Origin: Saccharococcus thermophilus
GTDB taxonomy: Bacteria; Bacillota; Bacilli; Bacillales; Anoxybacillaceae
Length of the DNA: 64,000 bases
Direction of reading: 5' to 3'
Assembly: GCF_011761475.1 (NCBI RefSeq)
Contig: NZ_JAASRS010000001.1
Span: 2,914,001 to 2,978,000 of the forward strand
Part shown: positions 44,974 through 54,404 of the stretch, in pieces
Layout of the letters: each line of letters starts with the position of its first letter
Numbering within the stretch: position 1 is the stretch's first letter
Translations under genes and position numbers: made by a program
The notes under the pieces: model-generated
Database searches by the model: none
The model's input: the letters and a program-made list of their open reading frames with translations, nothing else
What the model was told of the DNA's origin: nothing

Positions 44974-45708
44974 TTGAATTTTAAACGCATTAAGACAAAA
45001 AAAATTTATGAAGAAGTAGCAGAAGCGATTTTTGATATGATTAAAACCGGCGCATTAAAACCGGGAGATAAATTGGATTCTGTCCAGCAGCTTGCCGAAA
45101 AGTTTCAAGTGGGACGGGCCGCGATCCGTGAGGCATTGACCGCGTTAAAAGCAATGGGATTGATCGAATTAAAACACGGAGAAGGCACTTATGTGCGTGA
45201 ATTTGACCCGACAGTGCTTACCTTCCCGCTCTCGGTAGCAGTATTGATGAACAAAGAAGATGTTTGGCATTTGCTTGAAGTTCGCAAGCTTCTCGAAGCC
45301 GGTGCCGCTTCTTTAGCCGCGCACAAACGGACGGAACAAGATTTAAATGCGATGGAACAAGCGCTTCACGAGATGCAGGAAGGCATCGGCAACGACGAGC
45401 TTGGCGAAAAAGCAGATCTTGCTTTTCATATGGCCGTCGCAGCCGCTTCCCATAATCCGATTTTAGTCAGCTTGATGAATAGCGTATCGGAAATGCTGAT
45501 TGAAACGATGCGGGAAACACGGCGGATTTGGCTGTTTTCGAAGCAGACAACGACGGAGAAACTTCTTCAGGAACATACCAACATCTTCGAAGCAATCCAA
45601 GAGAAAAACGCCGAGGCCGCCCGAGAGCGAATGCTCCAGCACCTGACCAACGTAGAAAACATCCTACAAAAATATATATTCCCGATAAGTACTCAGCAAA
45701 ACAACTGA
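44974..45708 (+). CDS. lutR: GntR-family regulator of lactate use LutR
   Basis: About 244 residues. The N-terminal winged helix-turn-helix (KIYEEVAEAIFDMIKTGALK, then LDSVQQLAEKFQVGRAAIRE) is of the FadR subgroup, followed by an all-helical FCD ligand domain with typical His/Asp residues (DLAFHMAVAAASHN). A TTG start at 44974 is preferred: GAGGTG ends 6 bases before it. The GTG three codons upstream is itself part of that site. It lies between lutP and lutABC and should repress both from matching operators until lactate is present. Confidence 0.88.
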   Translation: MNFKRIKTKKIYEEVAEAIFDMIKTGALKPGDKLDSVQQLAEKFQVGRAAIREALTALKAMGLIELKHGEGTYVREFDPTVLTFPLSVAVLMNKEDVWHLLEVRKLLEAGAASLAAHKRTEQDLNAMEQALHEMQEGIGNDELGEKADLAFHMAVAAASHNPILVSLMNSVSEMLIETMRETRRIWLFSKQTTTEKLLQEHTNIFEAIQEKNAEAARERMLQHLTNVENILQKYIFPISTQQNN

Positions 45709-45719
45709 GTGCTTTTTTT
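45690..45719 (+). terminator. lutR terminator overlapping its stop codon
   Basis: Stem ACTCAG / CTGAGT with loop CAAAACAA, then GC and seven T. The hairpin is formed by the last lutR codons and its TGA. Confidence 0.82.
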
Positions 45720-45767
45720 ATTGACAAAAATTGCATCAAAATCTACTTCTATTCTCTGAAAATAGTA

Positions 45768-45797
45768 TATAATTAATACAAAGGTCATCAGATGACC
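45768..45797 (+). promoter_or_regulatory. lutABC -10 and LutR operator
   Basis: TATAAT at 45768-45773 is followed 9 bp later by GGTCATCAGATGACC (45783-45797), a 7-bp inverted repeat around one base. The arm sequence equals the lutP operator. The position covers the start site, so binding would block transcription. Confidence 0.8.
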
Positions 45798-45839
45798 TGC
45801 TTACCTCGGTATACACCATGATGTGAAAGGGGATTTACG

Positions 45840-46556
45840 ATGAAAGTTTCCTTGTTCGTCACCTGTCTCATCGATTTGTTCTATACGAACGCGGGAAAAG
45901 CAACGGTAGAACTGTTGGAACGGTTGGGCTGCGAAGTTGATTTTCCCGAAGCGCAAACATGCTGCGGACAACCCGCTTACAATAGCGGTTATGTGAAAGA
46001 GGCAAAAGAAGCGATGAAACATATGATTCGCACATTTGAACACGCGGACTACATAGTTACTCCTTCTGGTTCCTGTGCGGCTATGTTTAAGGAATACCCG
46101 CATATTTTCCGCGGCGATCGCGAATGGGAGCCAAAAGCGAAAGCACTGGCTGCGAAAACGTATGAACTTACGCAATTTCTTGTTGACGTGCTGAAGGTAG
46201 AAGACGTCGAAGCTAAGCTCGAAGGGCGCGCCGCTTACCATACGTCATGCCATATGACACGTCTGCTTGGCGTCAAAGAAGCGCCTTTCCGATTATTAAA
46301 AAACGTAAAAGGGCTCGAACTCGTTCCATTGCCGAATGCCCACCAATGCTGCGGATTTGGCGGAACATTTTCCGTGAAAATGGGGCCGATTTCCGAACAG
46401 ATGGTGGATGAAAAAATTAAGCATATTGAAGAGACGCAAGCAGATTATCTAATCGGTGCCGATTGCGGATGTTTAATGAATATCGGTGGGCGCATCGAGC
46501 GGCAAGGAAAGCCGATTAAAGTCATGCACATTGCTGAAGTGTTAAACAGCCGATAA
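45840..46556 (+). CDS. lutA: Lactate utilisation protein A
   Basis: LutA, 238 residues, a (Fe-S)-oxidoreductase subunit of the LutABC complex that oxidises L-lactate to pyruvate. It has two CCG domains: [15 protein letters not shown] near residue 40 and [13 protein letters not shown] near 170, each with accompanying cysteines (TCLID, SGSCAAM, TSCHMTR). It is the first gene of lutABC, 43 bp after the LutR operator, and is followed 17 bp later by lutB. Confidence 0.95.
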   Translation: MKVSLFVTCLIDLFYTNAGKATVELLERLGCEVDFPEAQTCCGQPAYNSGYVKEAKEAMKHMIRTFEHADYIVTPSGSCAAMFKEYPHIFRGDREWEPKAKALAAKTYELTQFLVDVLKVEDVEAKLEGRAAYHTSCHMTRLLGVKEAPFRLLKNVKGLELVPLPNAHQCCGFGGTFSVKMGPISEQMVDEKIKHIEETQADYLIGADCGCLMNIGGRIERQGKPIKVMHIAEVLNSR

Positions 46557-46573
46557 AAGGAGGGAATTGGCAT

Positions 46574-48022
46574 ATGCCAATGAAAATAGGAAATCAAGGA
46601 TTCTGGGAGCGAGTAGAGACAAACCTTCATAACCAATTTATGCGCGGTGCGGTAGCCGGTATGCAGGACCGTGGGTACGAAAGACGGATCGGAGTTACGA
46701 AAGAGCTCGGAAACTGGGAAGAATGGCGCTCTCTCGGCGAGGAAATTCGCCAGCATACCCTAGAAAATTTGGACTATTATTTAATGCAGCTGAGTGAAAA
46801 CGTTGCCAAACGCGGGGGCTATGTCTTTTTCGCGCAAACGGCGGAAGAAGCAAACGAGTACATCCGCAATGTCGCCATCCACAAAGGGGCGAAAAAAATC
46901 GTGAAATCGAAATCGATGGTAACGGAGGAAATTAACTTAAATCCTGTGCTAGAAGCAATCGGCTGTGAAGTGATTGAAACAGACCTTGGCGAATACATTT
47001 TGCAAATGGATGATCATGATCCTCCATCACACATCGTTGGTCCTGCCCTTCATAAAAATAAAGAACAAATTCGTGACGTTTTCCGCCGCAAACTCGGCTA
47101 CCAAAAATCAGAAAAACCGGAGGAGCTGGCGCTTCATGCCCGGGAAACGCTGCGCCGCGAATACCTTACCGCCGATATCGGCATTACCGGCTGCAATTTT
47201 GCCATCGCCGAGTCCGGATCGATTACATTGGTGACAAATGAAGGAAATGCCGATTTAGTGACGTCGCTGCCAAAAACACAGATTACCGTCATGGGAATGG
47301 AGCGCATCGTGCCAACGTTTGAGGAAATGGAAGTGCTTGTCAGCATGTTGACGCGCAGCGCGGTCGGGCAAAAATTAACGAGCTATATTACCGTATTAAC
47401 CGGCCCTCGCGATGAAGGAGACGTCGACGGTCCGGAAGAATTTCATCTTGTGATTGTCGATAATGGCCGTTCCGCCATCCTTGGCACGGAATTTCAACCC
47501 GTATTGCAATGTATCCGCTGCGCAGCTTGTGTCAACGTCTGCCCAGTGTACCGTCACATTGGCGGGCATTCCTACGGCTCCATTTATTCTGGACCGATTG
47601 GAGCTGTCCTATCACCGTTGTTAGGCGGATATGACGATTATAAAGAGCTGCCGTACGCCTCCTCCCTTTGCGCAGCCTGTACGGAAGTTTGCCCGGTTAA
47701 AATTCCGCTTCATGAATTACTGCTAAAGCACCGCCAAGTTATTGTCGAGCGGGAAGGAAAAGCGCCGGTAGCGGAAAAACTGGCCATGAGGGCGTTTCGG
47801 TTAGGAACCTCTTCACCGTTTCTCTATCGATTCGGCTCGAAAGTCGCGCCAGGCGTCTTGGCACCATTTACGAGCGATGACCGCATTTCTAAAGGTCCTG
47901 GTCCGCTGAAGGCATGGACAGAAGTCCGGGAATTCCCGGCGCCGAATAAAGAACGATTCCGCGACTGGTTCCGTGAACATCAAAAAGGAGGCAACAGCAA
48001 TGAAAACCGGAGCGATTTATAA
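46574..48022 (+). CDS. lutB: Lactate utilisation iron-sulfur protein B
   Basis: LutB, 482 residues. An N-terminal LUD domain (about 60-295) is followed by two 4Fe-4S sites: [20 protein letters not shown] (near 310) and [13 protein letters not shown] (near 360). A DUF3390 tail follows. It should pass electrons from lactate oxidation to the quinone pool. It overlaps lutC by 23 bp. Confidence 0.95.
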   Translation: MPMKIGNQGFWERVETNLHNQFMRGAVAGMQDRGYERRIGVTKELGNWEEWRSLGEEIRQHTLENLDYYLMQLSENVAKRGGYVFFAQTAEEANEYIRNVAIHKGAKKIVKSKSMVTEEINLNPVLEAIGCEVIETDLGEYILQMDDHDPPSHIVGPALHKNKEQIRDVFRRKLGYQKSEKPEELALHARETLRREYLTADIGITGCNFAIAESGSITLVTNEGNADLVTSLPKTQITVMGMERIVPTFEEMEVLVSMLTRSAVGQKLTSYITVLTGPRDEGDVDGPEEFHLVIVDNGRSAILGTEFQPVLQCIRCAACVNVCPVYRHIGGHSYGSIYSGPIGAVLSPLLGGYDDYKELPYASSLCAACTEVCPVKIPLHELLLKHRQVIVEREGKAPVAEKLAMRAFRLGTSSPFLYRFGSKVAPGVLAPFTSDDRISKGPGPLKAWTEVREFPAPNKERFRDWFREHQKGGNSNENRSDL

Positions 48023-48722
48023 CCGCGACGCTTTTTTACAAACGATTGCCGACCGGCTCGGGCGGCCGCGCCGTGTATCAGGCATATCCCGTCCGCACTG
48101 GAAGCATCAGCCGCAATGGACGGTGTTTGAAGGCTACAGCCAAGACGATTTATTGGCCGTGTTAAAAGAACAATGCGCACTCATTCACACACAGTACGTG
48201 GAAACAACATGCGACGAGCTAGTGGAAACGGTAAAGCAAATCGTTGCCCAATACGGGGGCGGTCCGGTTGTCACGTGGGATGACCCGCGCTTTGACGAAT
48301 ACGGATTAACTAGCTTGCTGCGCCGCGAATGGCCAAACGAAAACGTGGAGGTTCACATCTGGGACACTAAGCTAGGCAGAAAAAATATCGATTTTGCCGA
48401 AAAAGCAAACGTCGGCATTACATTTAGCGACATTACGCTGGCTGAATCAGGAACGGTCGTACTGTTTAGCGGGAACGGAAAAGGACGCACCGTCAGCTTT
48501 TTGCCAAAAACATATATCGCCATCGTCGCCAAAAGCACGGTTGTGCCGCGCATGACCCAGGCCGCTGCTTACATCCATGAACAAATTGAAAAAGGGCAGC
48601 TCGTCCCTTCGTGCGTCAACTTTATTACAGGCCCAAGCAACTCGGCCGATATTGAAATGAATTTAGTCGTCGGGGTTCATGGACCGATGAAAGCGACTTA
48701 TGTGGTCGTTACCGACCGTTAA
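48000..48722 (+). CDS. lutC: Lactate utilisation protein C
   Basis: LutC, 240 residues, a LUD-domain protein of the lactate oxidase complex. The segment [14 protein letters not shown] near the C-terminus and [20 protein letters not shown] in the middle are shared with the LUD domain of LutB. The start ATG at 48000 has AAGGAGG 8 bases upstream, inside lutB. It ends the operon at a strong terminator. Confidence 0.94.
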   Translation: MKTGAIYNRDAFLQTIADRLGRPRRVSGISRPHWKHQPQWTVFEGYSQDDLLAVLKEQCALIHTQYVETTCDELVETVKQIVAQYGGGPVVTWDDPRFDEYGLTSLLRREWPNENVEVHIWDTKLGRKNIDFAEKANVGITFSDITLAESGTVVLFSGNGKGRTVSFLPKTYIAIVAKSTVVPRMTQAAAYIHEQIEKGQLVPSCVNFITGPSNSADIEMNLVVGVHGPMKATYVVVTDR

Positions 48723-48739
48723 CATATCGTTCCCAATAC

Positions 48740-48776
48740 GAAAACGGGCATGTCCGATAGGAACACGCCCGTTTTT
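48740..48776. terminator. Bidirectional terminator after lutC
   Basis: Stem AAAACGGGC-TGT / ACA-GCCCGTTTTT between convergent lutC and a dehydrogenase gene. Confidence 0.85.
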
Positions 48777-49707
48777 AATATCCTTTTTCGATATCTACTC
48801 GATTGAAAAGCGGCTCATTATTCTCGATTCGCCGCAACGTTTGCAAAAAGCAGTCCACCGCTTCCTCCACCGATGTCAGCGCGGCGATATGCGGCGTAAT
48901 AATGACGTTTGGATGTTGCCATAACGGCGATGTCGGCGGCAATGGCTCCTCTTCCACCACATCTAAAATAGCAAGACGAATATGGCGGTTTTCCAGTGCG
49001 CTCCATAACGCCACTTCGTCTACCGTTGCCCCTCTGCCGACATTGATGAAGCAAACATTATTTAAAAGTGAAAAAAACCTTTCGTCAAACAGATGATACG
49101 TTTGTTTTGTCAGCGGAAGTGCGGCAATAATCCAATCTGCTTTTGGCAGTACCTCTTCCGCCTGCGTGACGGAAAACACTTTGGAAAAGTGAGGCTTTTG
49201 CCGTCCACTTAATGAAATACCGATTGGCGCAACGCCAAACAGGCGCAGGTGGCGGGCAATCTGCTGTCCAATCTCGCCCGTTCCATAAATGACAACACGC
49301 TGCGTCCGCAGCAACGTTGGCGCGACCGGCTTCCATTGCCGCTGGGATTGATACCATCCATATACATCATGGCATTGTAAATCCCGCAGCATATAGCTAA
49401 GGCAATATTCGCTAATTTGTTCGCCAAACGAGCCGATCGTCCGCGTCAGGACCACATCTTCTTTCCACTCCCGGTTCCATAAAAACGCATCGACCCCGGC
49501 GCCAAGTGAGTGAACCCAGCGAATATTGCCAAATTCAAAGGATGGAACCGGCCGAAAGCCGACATACGCATCCGCCCAAAAAAAATCATCACGGCAAACC
49601 GCTTCTTCCGTGACAAATCGGAAGTTTTTATCCGGTCGCTTTTGTTGCAGCAATTTTGCCATCTCCGCATACAGCCTTCCGGTCACCAAAATATTGCCGA
49701 TCTTCAT
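48775..49707 (-). CDS. D-isomer-specific 2-hydroxyacid dehydrogenase
   Basis: A 310-residue NAD(P)-dependent oxidoreductase. The Rossmann motif is VVIYGTGEIGQQIA near residue 140. The catalytic set is R in NVGRGATVDE (near 232), E in VVEEEPLP (near 260) and H in ITPHIAAL (near 280). The shortened N-terminal catalytic domain resembles glyoxylate/hydroxypyruvate reductases (GhrA type). The substrate cannot be read from sequence. It is convergent with lutC and alone in its transcription unit. Confidence 0.85.
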   Translation of the reverse strand: MKIGNILVTGRLYAEMAKLLQQKRPDKNFRFVTEEAVCRDDFFWADAYVGFRPVPSFEFGNIRWVHSLGAGVDAFLWNREWKEDVVLTRTIGSFGEQISEYCLSYMLRDLQCHDVYGWYQSQRQWKPVAPTLLRTQRVVIYGTGEIGQQIARHLRLFGVAPIGISLSGRQKPHFSKVFSVTQAEEVLPKADWIIAALPLTKQTYHLFDERFFSLLNNVCFINVGRGATVDEVALWSALENRHIRLAILDVVEEEPLPPTSPLWQHPNVIITPHIAALTSVEEAVDCFLQTLRRIENNEPLFNRVDIEKGY

Positions 49708-49760
49708 TGCTGTTTTTCTTTCCCTCCCATCCGCGGATAGAGAAAGAATTATTTTCCTCC

Positions 49761-50447
49761 TTAGGCAATCCTTCCTTCCTTGCTTTCCGCTTTTTTATTG
49801 GCCACATATCCCACAGCTAATACGAAAATGGTTAATCCTACGGTAATCGCGTAAGTGAGCGGCCCTTCCTGAAGATGAAGAAGACGCATAAATCCTTCAT
49901 CTTCCATCACCATTTTTCCACCCGTCCATGCTAAAATTCCCGATCCGACATAGGTGATCCAGCGATATTTTTCCATTACCTTCATAATGGCTTTCGAACC
50001 GAAAATCATAATCGGAATACTGACGGTCACACCGAAGGCAATCATGCCGATATGCCCTTCTGACGCTCCCGCCACCGCCACAACATTATCCAAACTCATT
50101 ACCGCATCGGCGACGATAATCGTCATAATCGCTTTCAACAAGCGGTCGGATGACTGAATATGCGCTTCTTCCTCCTGTTCAATCAGCACTTTATAGGCAA
50201 TCCACAGAAGCAATAGCCCGCCTGCTAAATGAACGAATGGTATTTTTAGCAAAAAGACAATGACAGCGGCAAATAAAATACGCAAGAGAACCGCGCCGCC
50301 TGTCCCCCAAAAAATCGCTTTGTTTTGCTGATGCTTCGGCAGCCTGCGGGTTGCCATTGCGATGACCACGGCATTGTCGCCGGATAAAATTATATCAATC
50401 GCAATAATTTTCAATAATGCCAGCAACGCCTCCGAAGAAATTGTCAA
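49761..50447 (-). CDS. TerC-family membrane protein (possible metal exporter)
   Basis: A 228-residue membrane protein with seven hydrophobic helices. IDIILSGDNAVVIAMA and VADAVMSLDNVVAVAGASEG carry the two conserved acidic motifs (SGDNA, SLDN) of the TerC/YjbE family. Relatives in B. subtilis export manganese to exoenzymes. A TTG start at 50447 is chosen: GAGGTG ends 7 bases before it and MTISSEALLALLKI fits the family. No yybP-ykoY manganese riboswitch was seen in the 184-bp leader. Confidence 0.82.
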   Translation of the reverse strand: MTISSEALLALLKIIAIDIILSGDNAVVIAMATRRLPKHQQNKAIFWGTGGAVLLRILFAAVIVFLLKIPFVHLAGGLLLLWIAYKVLIEQEEEAHIQSSDRLLKAIMTIIVADAVMSLDNVVAVAGASEGHIGMIAFGVTVSIPIMIFGSKAIMKVMEKYRWITYVGSGILAWTGGKMVMEDEGFMRLLHLQEGPLTYAITVGLTIFVLAVGYVANKKAESKEGRIA

Positions 50448-50582
50448 ATAAACGCACCTCTTCTCTTCTTTCGCCGCTATTGATCTTCTCATCATTCACA
50501 GCTTGTCTTTCTTTCATCTTACCCTAAATATTTCTAGTCATCAACTTGCCAGTTCTTTCTTTACCTCTATAAAAAATAAAAA

Positions 50583-50612
50583 GCAAGCTGCCAGTAAATC
50601 TAGCAAGCTTGC
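50583..50612 (-). terminator. hutH terminator
   Basis: Stem GCAAGCT / AGCTTGC followed on the minus strand by a U-rich run (plus-strand AAAAAATAAAAA), 20 bp after the hutH stop. Confidence 0.75.
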
Positions 50613-50631
50613 GGTGCAAAAGCGAATCTCT

Positions 50632-52158
50632 CTATTTCTCTTTTGACGAATATTGGCTCGCCTTCCACCAAAACGTCTCATCTATCTGCTTTAGCCATTG
50701 CGCTATAGCTTCGATGTCGCTGGAAAATACACGGTCATGGATAATGGACGGTACGATTTTGCGCGCTTCTTCATAAAACTGCCGCGTCTTTGTCGCCATT
50801 TTTTCCACGCCGTGATACTCGGCCGCCTGCAATGCACAAATCAGTTCAATCGCCAACACCCGCCTTGCGTTTTGTACAATCGCATAAGCGTGACGAGCCG
50901 CAATCGTCCCCATGCTGACATGGTCTTCTTGATTGGCCGATGATGGAATCGAATCGACGCTGGCCGGATGGGCGAGCGTTTTGTTTTCCGAGACGAGCGC
51001 TGCCGCTACATACTGCATAATCATCGCACCTGACTGCAAGCCCGGCTGCGGGCTTAAAAACGGCGGTAAATCATTTAATTGCGGATTGACAAGCCGCTCA
51101 ATGCGCCGCTCCGATATGTTGGCCAGTTCCGCTACGGCGATTTTCATAAAATCCATCGCCAAGGCAATCGGCTGGCCATGAAAGTTTCCTCCTGAAATAA
51201 CGTCGGCGCCATCGTCAAAAATAAGCGGATTATCAGTGGCCGCATTGATCTCGATTTCTAATTTTTCTTTGACATAATCAAGCGCCTGCCACGATGCCCC
51301 GTGCACTTGCGGAATGCATCGAAGTGAATACGCATCTTGCACGCGCAATTCTCCTTGTTTCGTCGTTAGTTGGCTGTCAGCCAAATAACGACGGATGCGC
51401 ATAGCGACATCGATTTGCTGCGGAAATCCGCGGGCAACATGAATCCGCTCATCCAACGCATCGATTATGCCGCGCAGCCCTTCCATCGTCATCGCAGCAA
51501 TCAGCTCGCTTTCATATGCCAGCTTCTCCGCTTCGATATAGGCCACCACACCCATCGCCGTCATCGCCTGCGTCCCATTAATCAACGCCAGCCCCTCTTT
51601 TGCTTTCAGCGTAATTGGGGCGATTCCTTCTTTTGACATCGCTTCCAACGCTGGCATTCGCTTTCCTTGATAAAACACTTCCCCCTCTCCCATTAACGTG
51701 AGGGCTAAATGGGCAAGCGGCGCCAAATCCCCGCTGGCTCCGAGCGAACCTTGCTGCGGAATGACGGGATGAATATGCGCATTCAGCAAATCCAATAGCC
51801 GCTCGATCACAACCGGCCGAACCCCCGAATACCCTTTTAATAAGGCATTCGCCCGCAGCAAAAGCATCGCCCGCGACACCTCTTTCGGAAACGGCTCACC
51901 GACTCCGCACGCGTGAGAATGAATTAAATTGACTTGCAGCTGTTCGACGTCATTGGCGCCAATCAGCACATCGCTAAACTTACCAAACCCGGTATTAATT
52001 CCATAAACGATTTGTTGCTTCGCGACGATGTCCTCGACTGCTTTCCGGCTCCGTTCCACCGCTTTCATGCTTTCTTCTGAAGCAATGACGAGTTCGCTAT
52101 GATAAAGAACTCTCTTCACTTCTTCGATCGTTAATGTATTTCCGGTTAATACGACCAT
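50632..52158 (-). CDS. hutH: Histidine ammonia-lyase
   Basis: HutH, 508 residues, deaminates L-histidine to urocanate. The MIO prosthetic group forms from A141-S142-G143 in [25 protein letters not shown] (52-61) and [14 protein letters not shown] are further active-site segments. Length equals the B. subtilis enzyme. It follows hutP across a HutP-controlled terminator. Notably hutU, hutI and hutG do not follow: a terminator and an unrelated TerC gene come next. Confidence 0.97.
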   Translation of the reverse strand: MVVLTGNTLTIEEVKRVLYHSELVIASEESMKAVERSRKAVEDIVAKQQIVYGINTGFGKFSDVLIGANDVEQLQVNLIHSHACGVGEPFPKEVSRAMLLLRANALLKGYSGVRPVVIERLLDLLNAHIHPVIPQQGSLGASGDLAPLAHLALTLMGEGEVFYQGKRMPALEAMSKEGIAPITLKAKEGLALINGTQAMTAMGVVAYIEAEKLAYESELIAAMTMEGLRGIIDALDERIHVARGFPQQIDVAMRIRRYLADSQLTTKQGELRVQDAYSLRCIPQVHGASWQALDYVKEKLEIEINAATDNPLIFDDGADVISGGNFHGQPIALAMDFMKIAVAELANISERRIERLVNPQLNDLPPFLSPQPGLQSGAMIMQYVAAALVSENKTLAHPASVDSIPSSANQEDHVSMGTIAARHAYAIVQNARRVLAIELICALQAAEYHGVEKMATKTRQFYEEARKIVPSIIHDRVFSSDIEAIAQWLKQIDETFWWKASQYSSKEK

Positions 52159-52191
52159 TTTATCTCCGCTCCTTTTTCGTAAAAATCAAAA

Positions 52192-52258
52192 AGGAGGCTG
52201 GCGCTGTGAATATGGGATGTCACAGCATTCAGCCTCCTACTAAACTCATCGCTATAGG
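52192..52258 (-). promoter_or_regulatory. hutP-hutH antiterminator leader
   Basis: On the minus strand a two-part stem AGGAGGCTG..GCTGTG / CACAGC..CAGCCTCCT (52238-52192) runs into TTTTTGATTTTT, a strong terminator. Just before and overlapping its 5' arm are NAG triplets (TAGCGATGAGTTTAGTAG). HutP binds such NAG repeats with histidine and Mg, so the site should allow hutH transcription only when histidine is present. Confidence 0.85.
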
Positions 52259-52260
52259 CT

Positions 52261-52710
52261 TTATATATGATTGATTCCTAATCCGACCGTCTCATGCTCC
52301 AACCCGCGAATCGGCGCGCCAATCGTCCCGTACAAAGCGACAGCAATCCACTCCCCTTCCGCCGCATTTTCATATGGCATCCCTCTGACGACAGCGAAAC
52401 GAAGGCCGACCGTTCTCATTAAATCTCCTAGCTCCACTTGTCCCCTCGTTACGCCTTGCACCGCTTCGACGACCGCATGATAGAGCGCGTGCATTTCCCG
52501 ATACAGCCCACCGTCGACGATATGGTTGCGCTTTGCCGCCGTTTCAATCGCGGCAACAATTTTTTGCAGCTCCATCGAGCCGACTTTTCCTTTGCAATAA
52601 CGCCATGATAAGTGATCCAAAAGCCTTGCGATCTCCAATTCTTCTTCCTCGTCGAGCATCGCCAGCAATATGGCGTTTCGTCCGATTCGCGCTTTTGCCT
52701 CTTTTAGCAT
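52261..52710 (-). CDS. hutP: Hut operon antiterminator HutP
   Basis: HutP, 149 residues, an RNA-binding hexamer activated by L-histidine. [41 protein letters not shown] and [13 protein letters not shown] match B. subtilis HutP; the metal-binding histidines in MHALYH are kept. The ATG at 52710 has AAGGTG 9 bases upstream; an ATG four codons earlier is only one base from it. The TnpB element starts about 25 bp before this start codon, so the natural promoter now lies 1.5 kb away. Confidence 0.95.
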   Translation of the reverse strand: MLKEAKARIGRNAILLAMLDEEEELEIARLLDHLSWRYCKGKVGSMELQKIVAAIETAAKRNHIVDGGLYREMHALYHAVVEAVQGVTRGQVELGDLMRTVGLRFAVVRGMPYENAAEGEWIAVALYGTIGAPIRGLEHETVGLGINHI

Positions 52711-52735
52711 GTGGTCATACACCTTTTATTTTAAC

Positions 52736-54233
52736 ATTTTTCCCGAGAAGTCTCCCTTCCTCTAAACGGAGTGAAGGAGGGAGAGGAATCGGGAAGTTTT
52801 TGATTCCCAAAAACGAACATATGTGCTATAATCAAACCATCCATCAAACAAAGAAAGAAGGGATTCTCATGCTTCGGGGCCAAAAAGTGTTCTTCCGGGC
52901 ATCGAAAGCGGATTTGGACCGATTGTACGCCTGCAATCGCGAATCCGCCCGTGTTTGGAATGAATGTCTTCGATTGGCGAAGGAACATTTTCTCCAATAC
53001 GGCCGTTGGATTACCAAAAGCGAACTGCAAAAACAAACGAAAAGAAAGTTCCATCTTCACAGCCAATCGATTCAAGCTGTCTGCCACAAATACCTCTTCG
53101 CAAGACAATCTTCTCACCACGCGATTCAGCAAGGATATCCTGCTCGCTACCCTTACAAGAAAAAGAAGTACTTCCCAACGAAATGGGCGAAAGACGGTTT
53201 CAAAGTGTATGAAAACGGAAAAATTGAACTCTCCATGGGCATTCATCACGGAAAACGGGAAAAGCCGATCGTCGTGTATGCGTCGCATCTGCCAAAAGGA
53301 ACGATCAAAGAAATCGAATGCTGCTTTGATCATGGTCTCTATCTTGCGGTGACGTATGAAGATGGACAAAAGGCAACAGCGTACAAACCGAACTTCTCCG
53401 TCGGAGTCGATCTTGGAGAAGTACACACCATCGGTGCGTTTTGCGAAACCGGGCAAGCCCTCCTCATCACGGGAAGAAAAATACGCTCCCTTCACCGGCT
53501 GCGGAATAAAAAACTGGCAGAGATCCAGCGACTTCAATCGAAATGTCAAAAAGGATCCCGTCAATGGAAAAAGTATGAGAGAGCGAAACAATACGTGTTG
53601 TCGAAATCCGAAAGACAGCTGCGGGATGCGCTCCATAAAACGACCAAACAGTTTGTCGACTGGTGCCGTGCCCAATCGGTTTCCGATGTGTACATCGGAA
53701 ACATCGAAGGAGTGCAGCGAAACACGAGAAAGAAAAAGCGGTTAAGCCGCAAACAAGCGCAAAAGCTCTCAAATTGGTCATTTGGGAAAGTGAAGCAGTA
53801 TCTCACTTATAAGCTGGCTCCACATGGCATTCGCTTGCATGAAATCAAAGAGTCGTATACAAGCCAGACATGTCCTGTCTGCCAAAAGAGAAAAAAAGTG
53901 TCTTCCCGCCTGTTTGTGTGCCGGTGTGGGTATGAGGAGCATCGTGACGTTCACGGCGCGAGAAATATCTTAAGCAAAGCGCTGCATGGCACCTTCAAAC
54001 ACTGGAACGTACAAACGAAGCTGATGTATCTACGGATTGCGTAAGCAAGAAGTAGTAGAAGGGTTGGACCGCCCCATCGGTGTAGTACGATGTTGCTTAC
54101 TGGACCCATCGGGAAGTCTTCCGATGCATTCATCGAGTGGAAGGAGACTGCCTTCTTCTGCGCAGAAGCTTCTTCGATGGAGATGGTAAGAAACTCCCAC
54201 CTTTTCATGGAATGAAGGTGGGAGAGGTTCATT
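52736..54233 (+). mobile_element. IS200/IS605-type TnpB element (IS1341 group), no TnpA
   Basis: The left end, just after TTTAA (52731-52735), carries the palindromic stretch CTCCCTTCC ... GAAGGAGGGAG (52752-52782). The right end has a perfect 10-bp hairpin CTCCCACCTT / AAGGTGGGAG and then AGGTTCAT (ending about 54230). No direct repeats flank it, as expected. It carries tnpB only and so needs TnpA from elsewhere to move. It sits between hutP and its probable promoter. Exact end bases are estimates. Confidence 0.8.
52869..54044 (+). CDS. tnpB: RNA-guided endonuclease TnpB
   Basis: A 391-residue TnpB. The RuvC-like site is complete: D181 (VGVDLGEVH), E280 (IGNIEGVQ) and D360 (EHRDVHGARN). The zinc ribbon has C335, C338, C351 and C353 (CPVC...CRCG). 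AAGAAGGG precedes the ATG at 52869; the frame is open upstream through the element end. TnpB uses an omega RNA from the element right end to cut matching DNA beside a short 5' motif, helping keep the element in place. All active-site residues are kept, so it may be active. Confidence 0.92.
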   Translation: MLRGQKVFFRASKADLDRLYACNRESARVWNECLRLAKEHFLQYGRWITKSELQKQTKRKFHLHSQSIQAVCHKYLFARQSSHHAIQQGYPARYPYKKKKYFPTKWAKDGFKVYENGKIELSMGIHHGKREKPIVVYASHLPKGTIKEIECCFDHGLYLAVTYEDGQKATAYKPNFSVGVDLGEVHTIGAFCETGQALLITGRKIRSLHRLRNKKLAEIQRLQSKCQKGSRQWKKYERAKQYVLSKSERQLRDALHKTTKQFVDWCRAQSVSDVYIGNIEGVQRNTRKKKRLSRKQAQKLSNWSFGKVKQYLTYKLAPHGIRLHEIKESYTSQTCPVCQKRKKVSSRLFVCRCGYEEHRDVHGARNILSKALHGTFKHWNVQTKLMYLRIA

Positions 54234-54250
54234 TTTCTAAGAATATTGTA
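53960..54250 (+). ncRNA. Predicted omega RNA (reRNA) of the TnpB element with guide
   Basis: By analogy with other TnpB elements, the RNA scaffold comes from the 3' end of tnpB plus the right end. Pairing blocks are visible: CATCGGGAAGTCT with TTCCGATG (about 54108-54126), GCAGAAGC / CTTCTTCTGC near 54150, and the terminal CTCCCACCTT hairpin. The guide would be the bases after the element end (about 54234-54250, TTTTCTAAGAATATTG), which match the host flank. Limits are approximate. Confidence 0.5.
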
Positions 54251-54274
54251 TCGTTTATTTTCTTGTCTTGTCAA
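54245..54274 (-). promoter_or_regulatory. Displaced hutP promoter
   Basis: On the minus strand TTGACA (54274-54269), 18 bp, TACAAT (54250-54245), a near-consensus sigma-A promoter pointing to hutP but separated from it by the TnpB element. The rest of the 360-bp gap after tnpB (54045-54404) is the element right end plus AT-rich sequence with a TGATATCA palindrome (54361-54368) before the next gene. Confidence 0.7.
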
Positions 54275-54404
54275 TTTATTTTTACCATATTTTAACAAGT
54301 TAATATGCTAACAAATTATCAAAATAAAGGAAATAAAAAATTTATATTTATTTCAAAATGTGATATCATTTTAATATAAATTCGATATTAAAGGAGCGAA
54401 GTAA

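Noticed and set aside
50448-50631. Manganese (yybP-ykoY) riboswitch in front of the TerC gene
   Set aside because: The conserved riboswitch loops are not visible and the leader is short, with no suitable stem.
52731-53675. A 314-codon open frame opposite tnpB
   Set aside because: It is antisense to a clear TnpB gene and has the Phe/Arg-rich make-up of a shadow frame.
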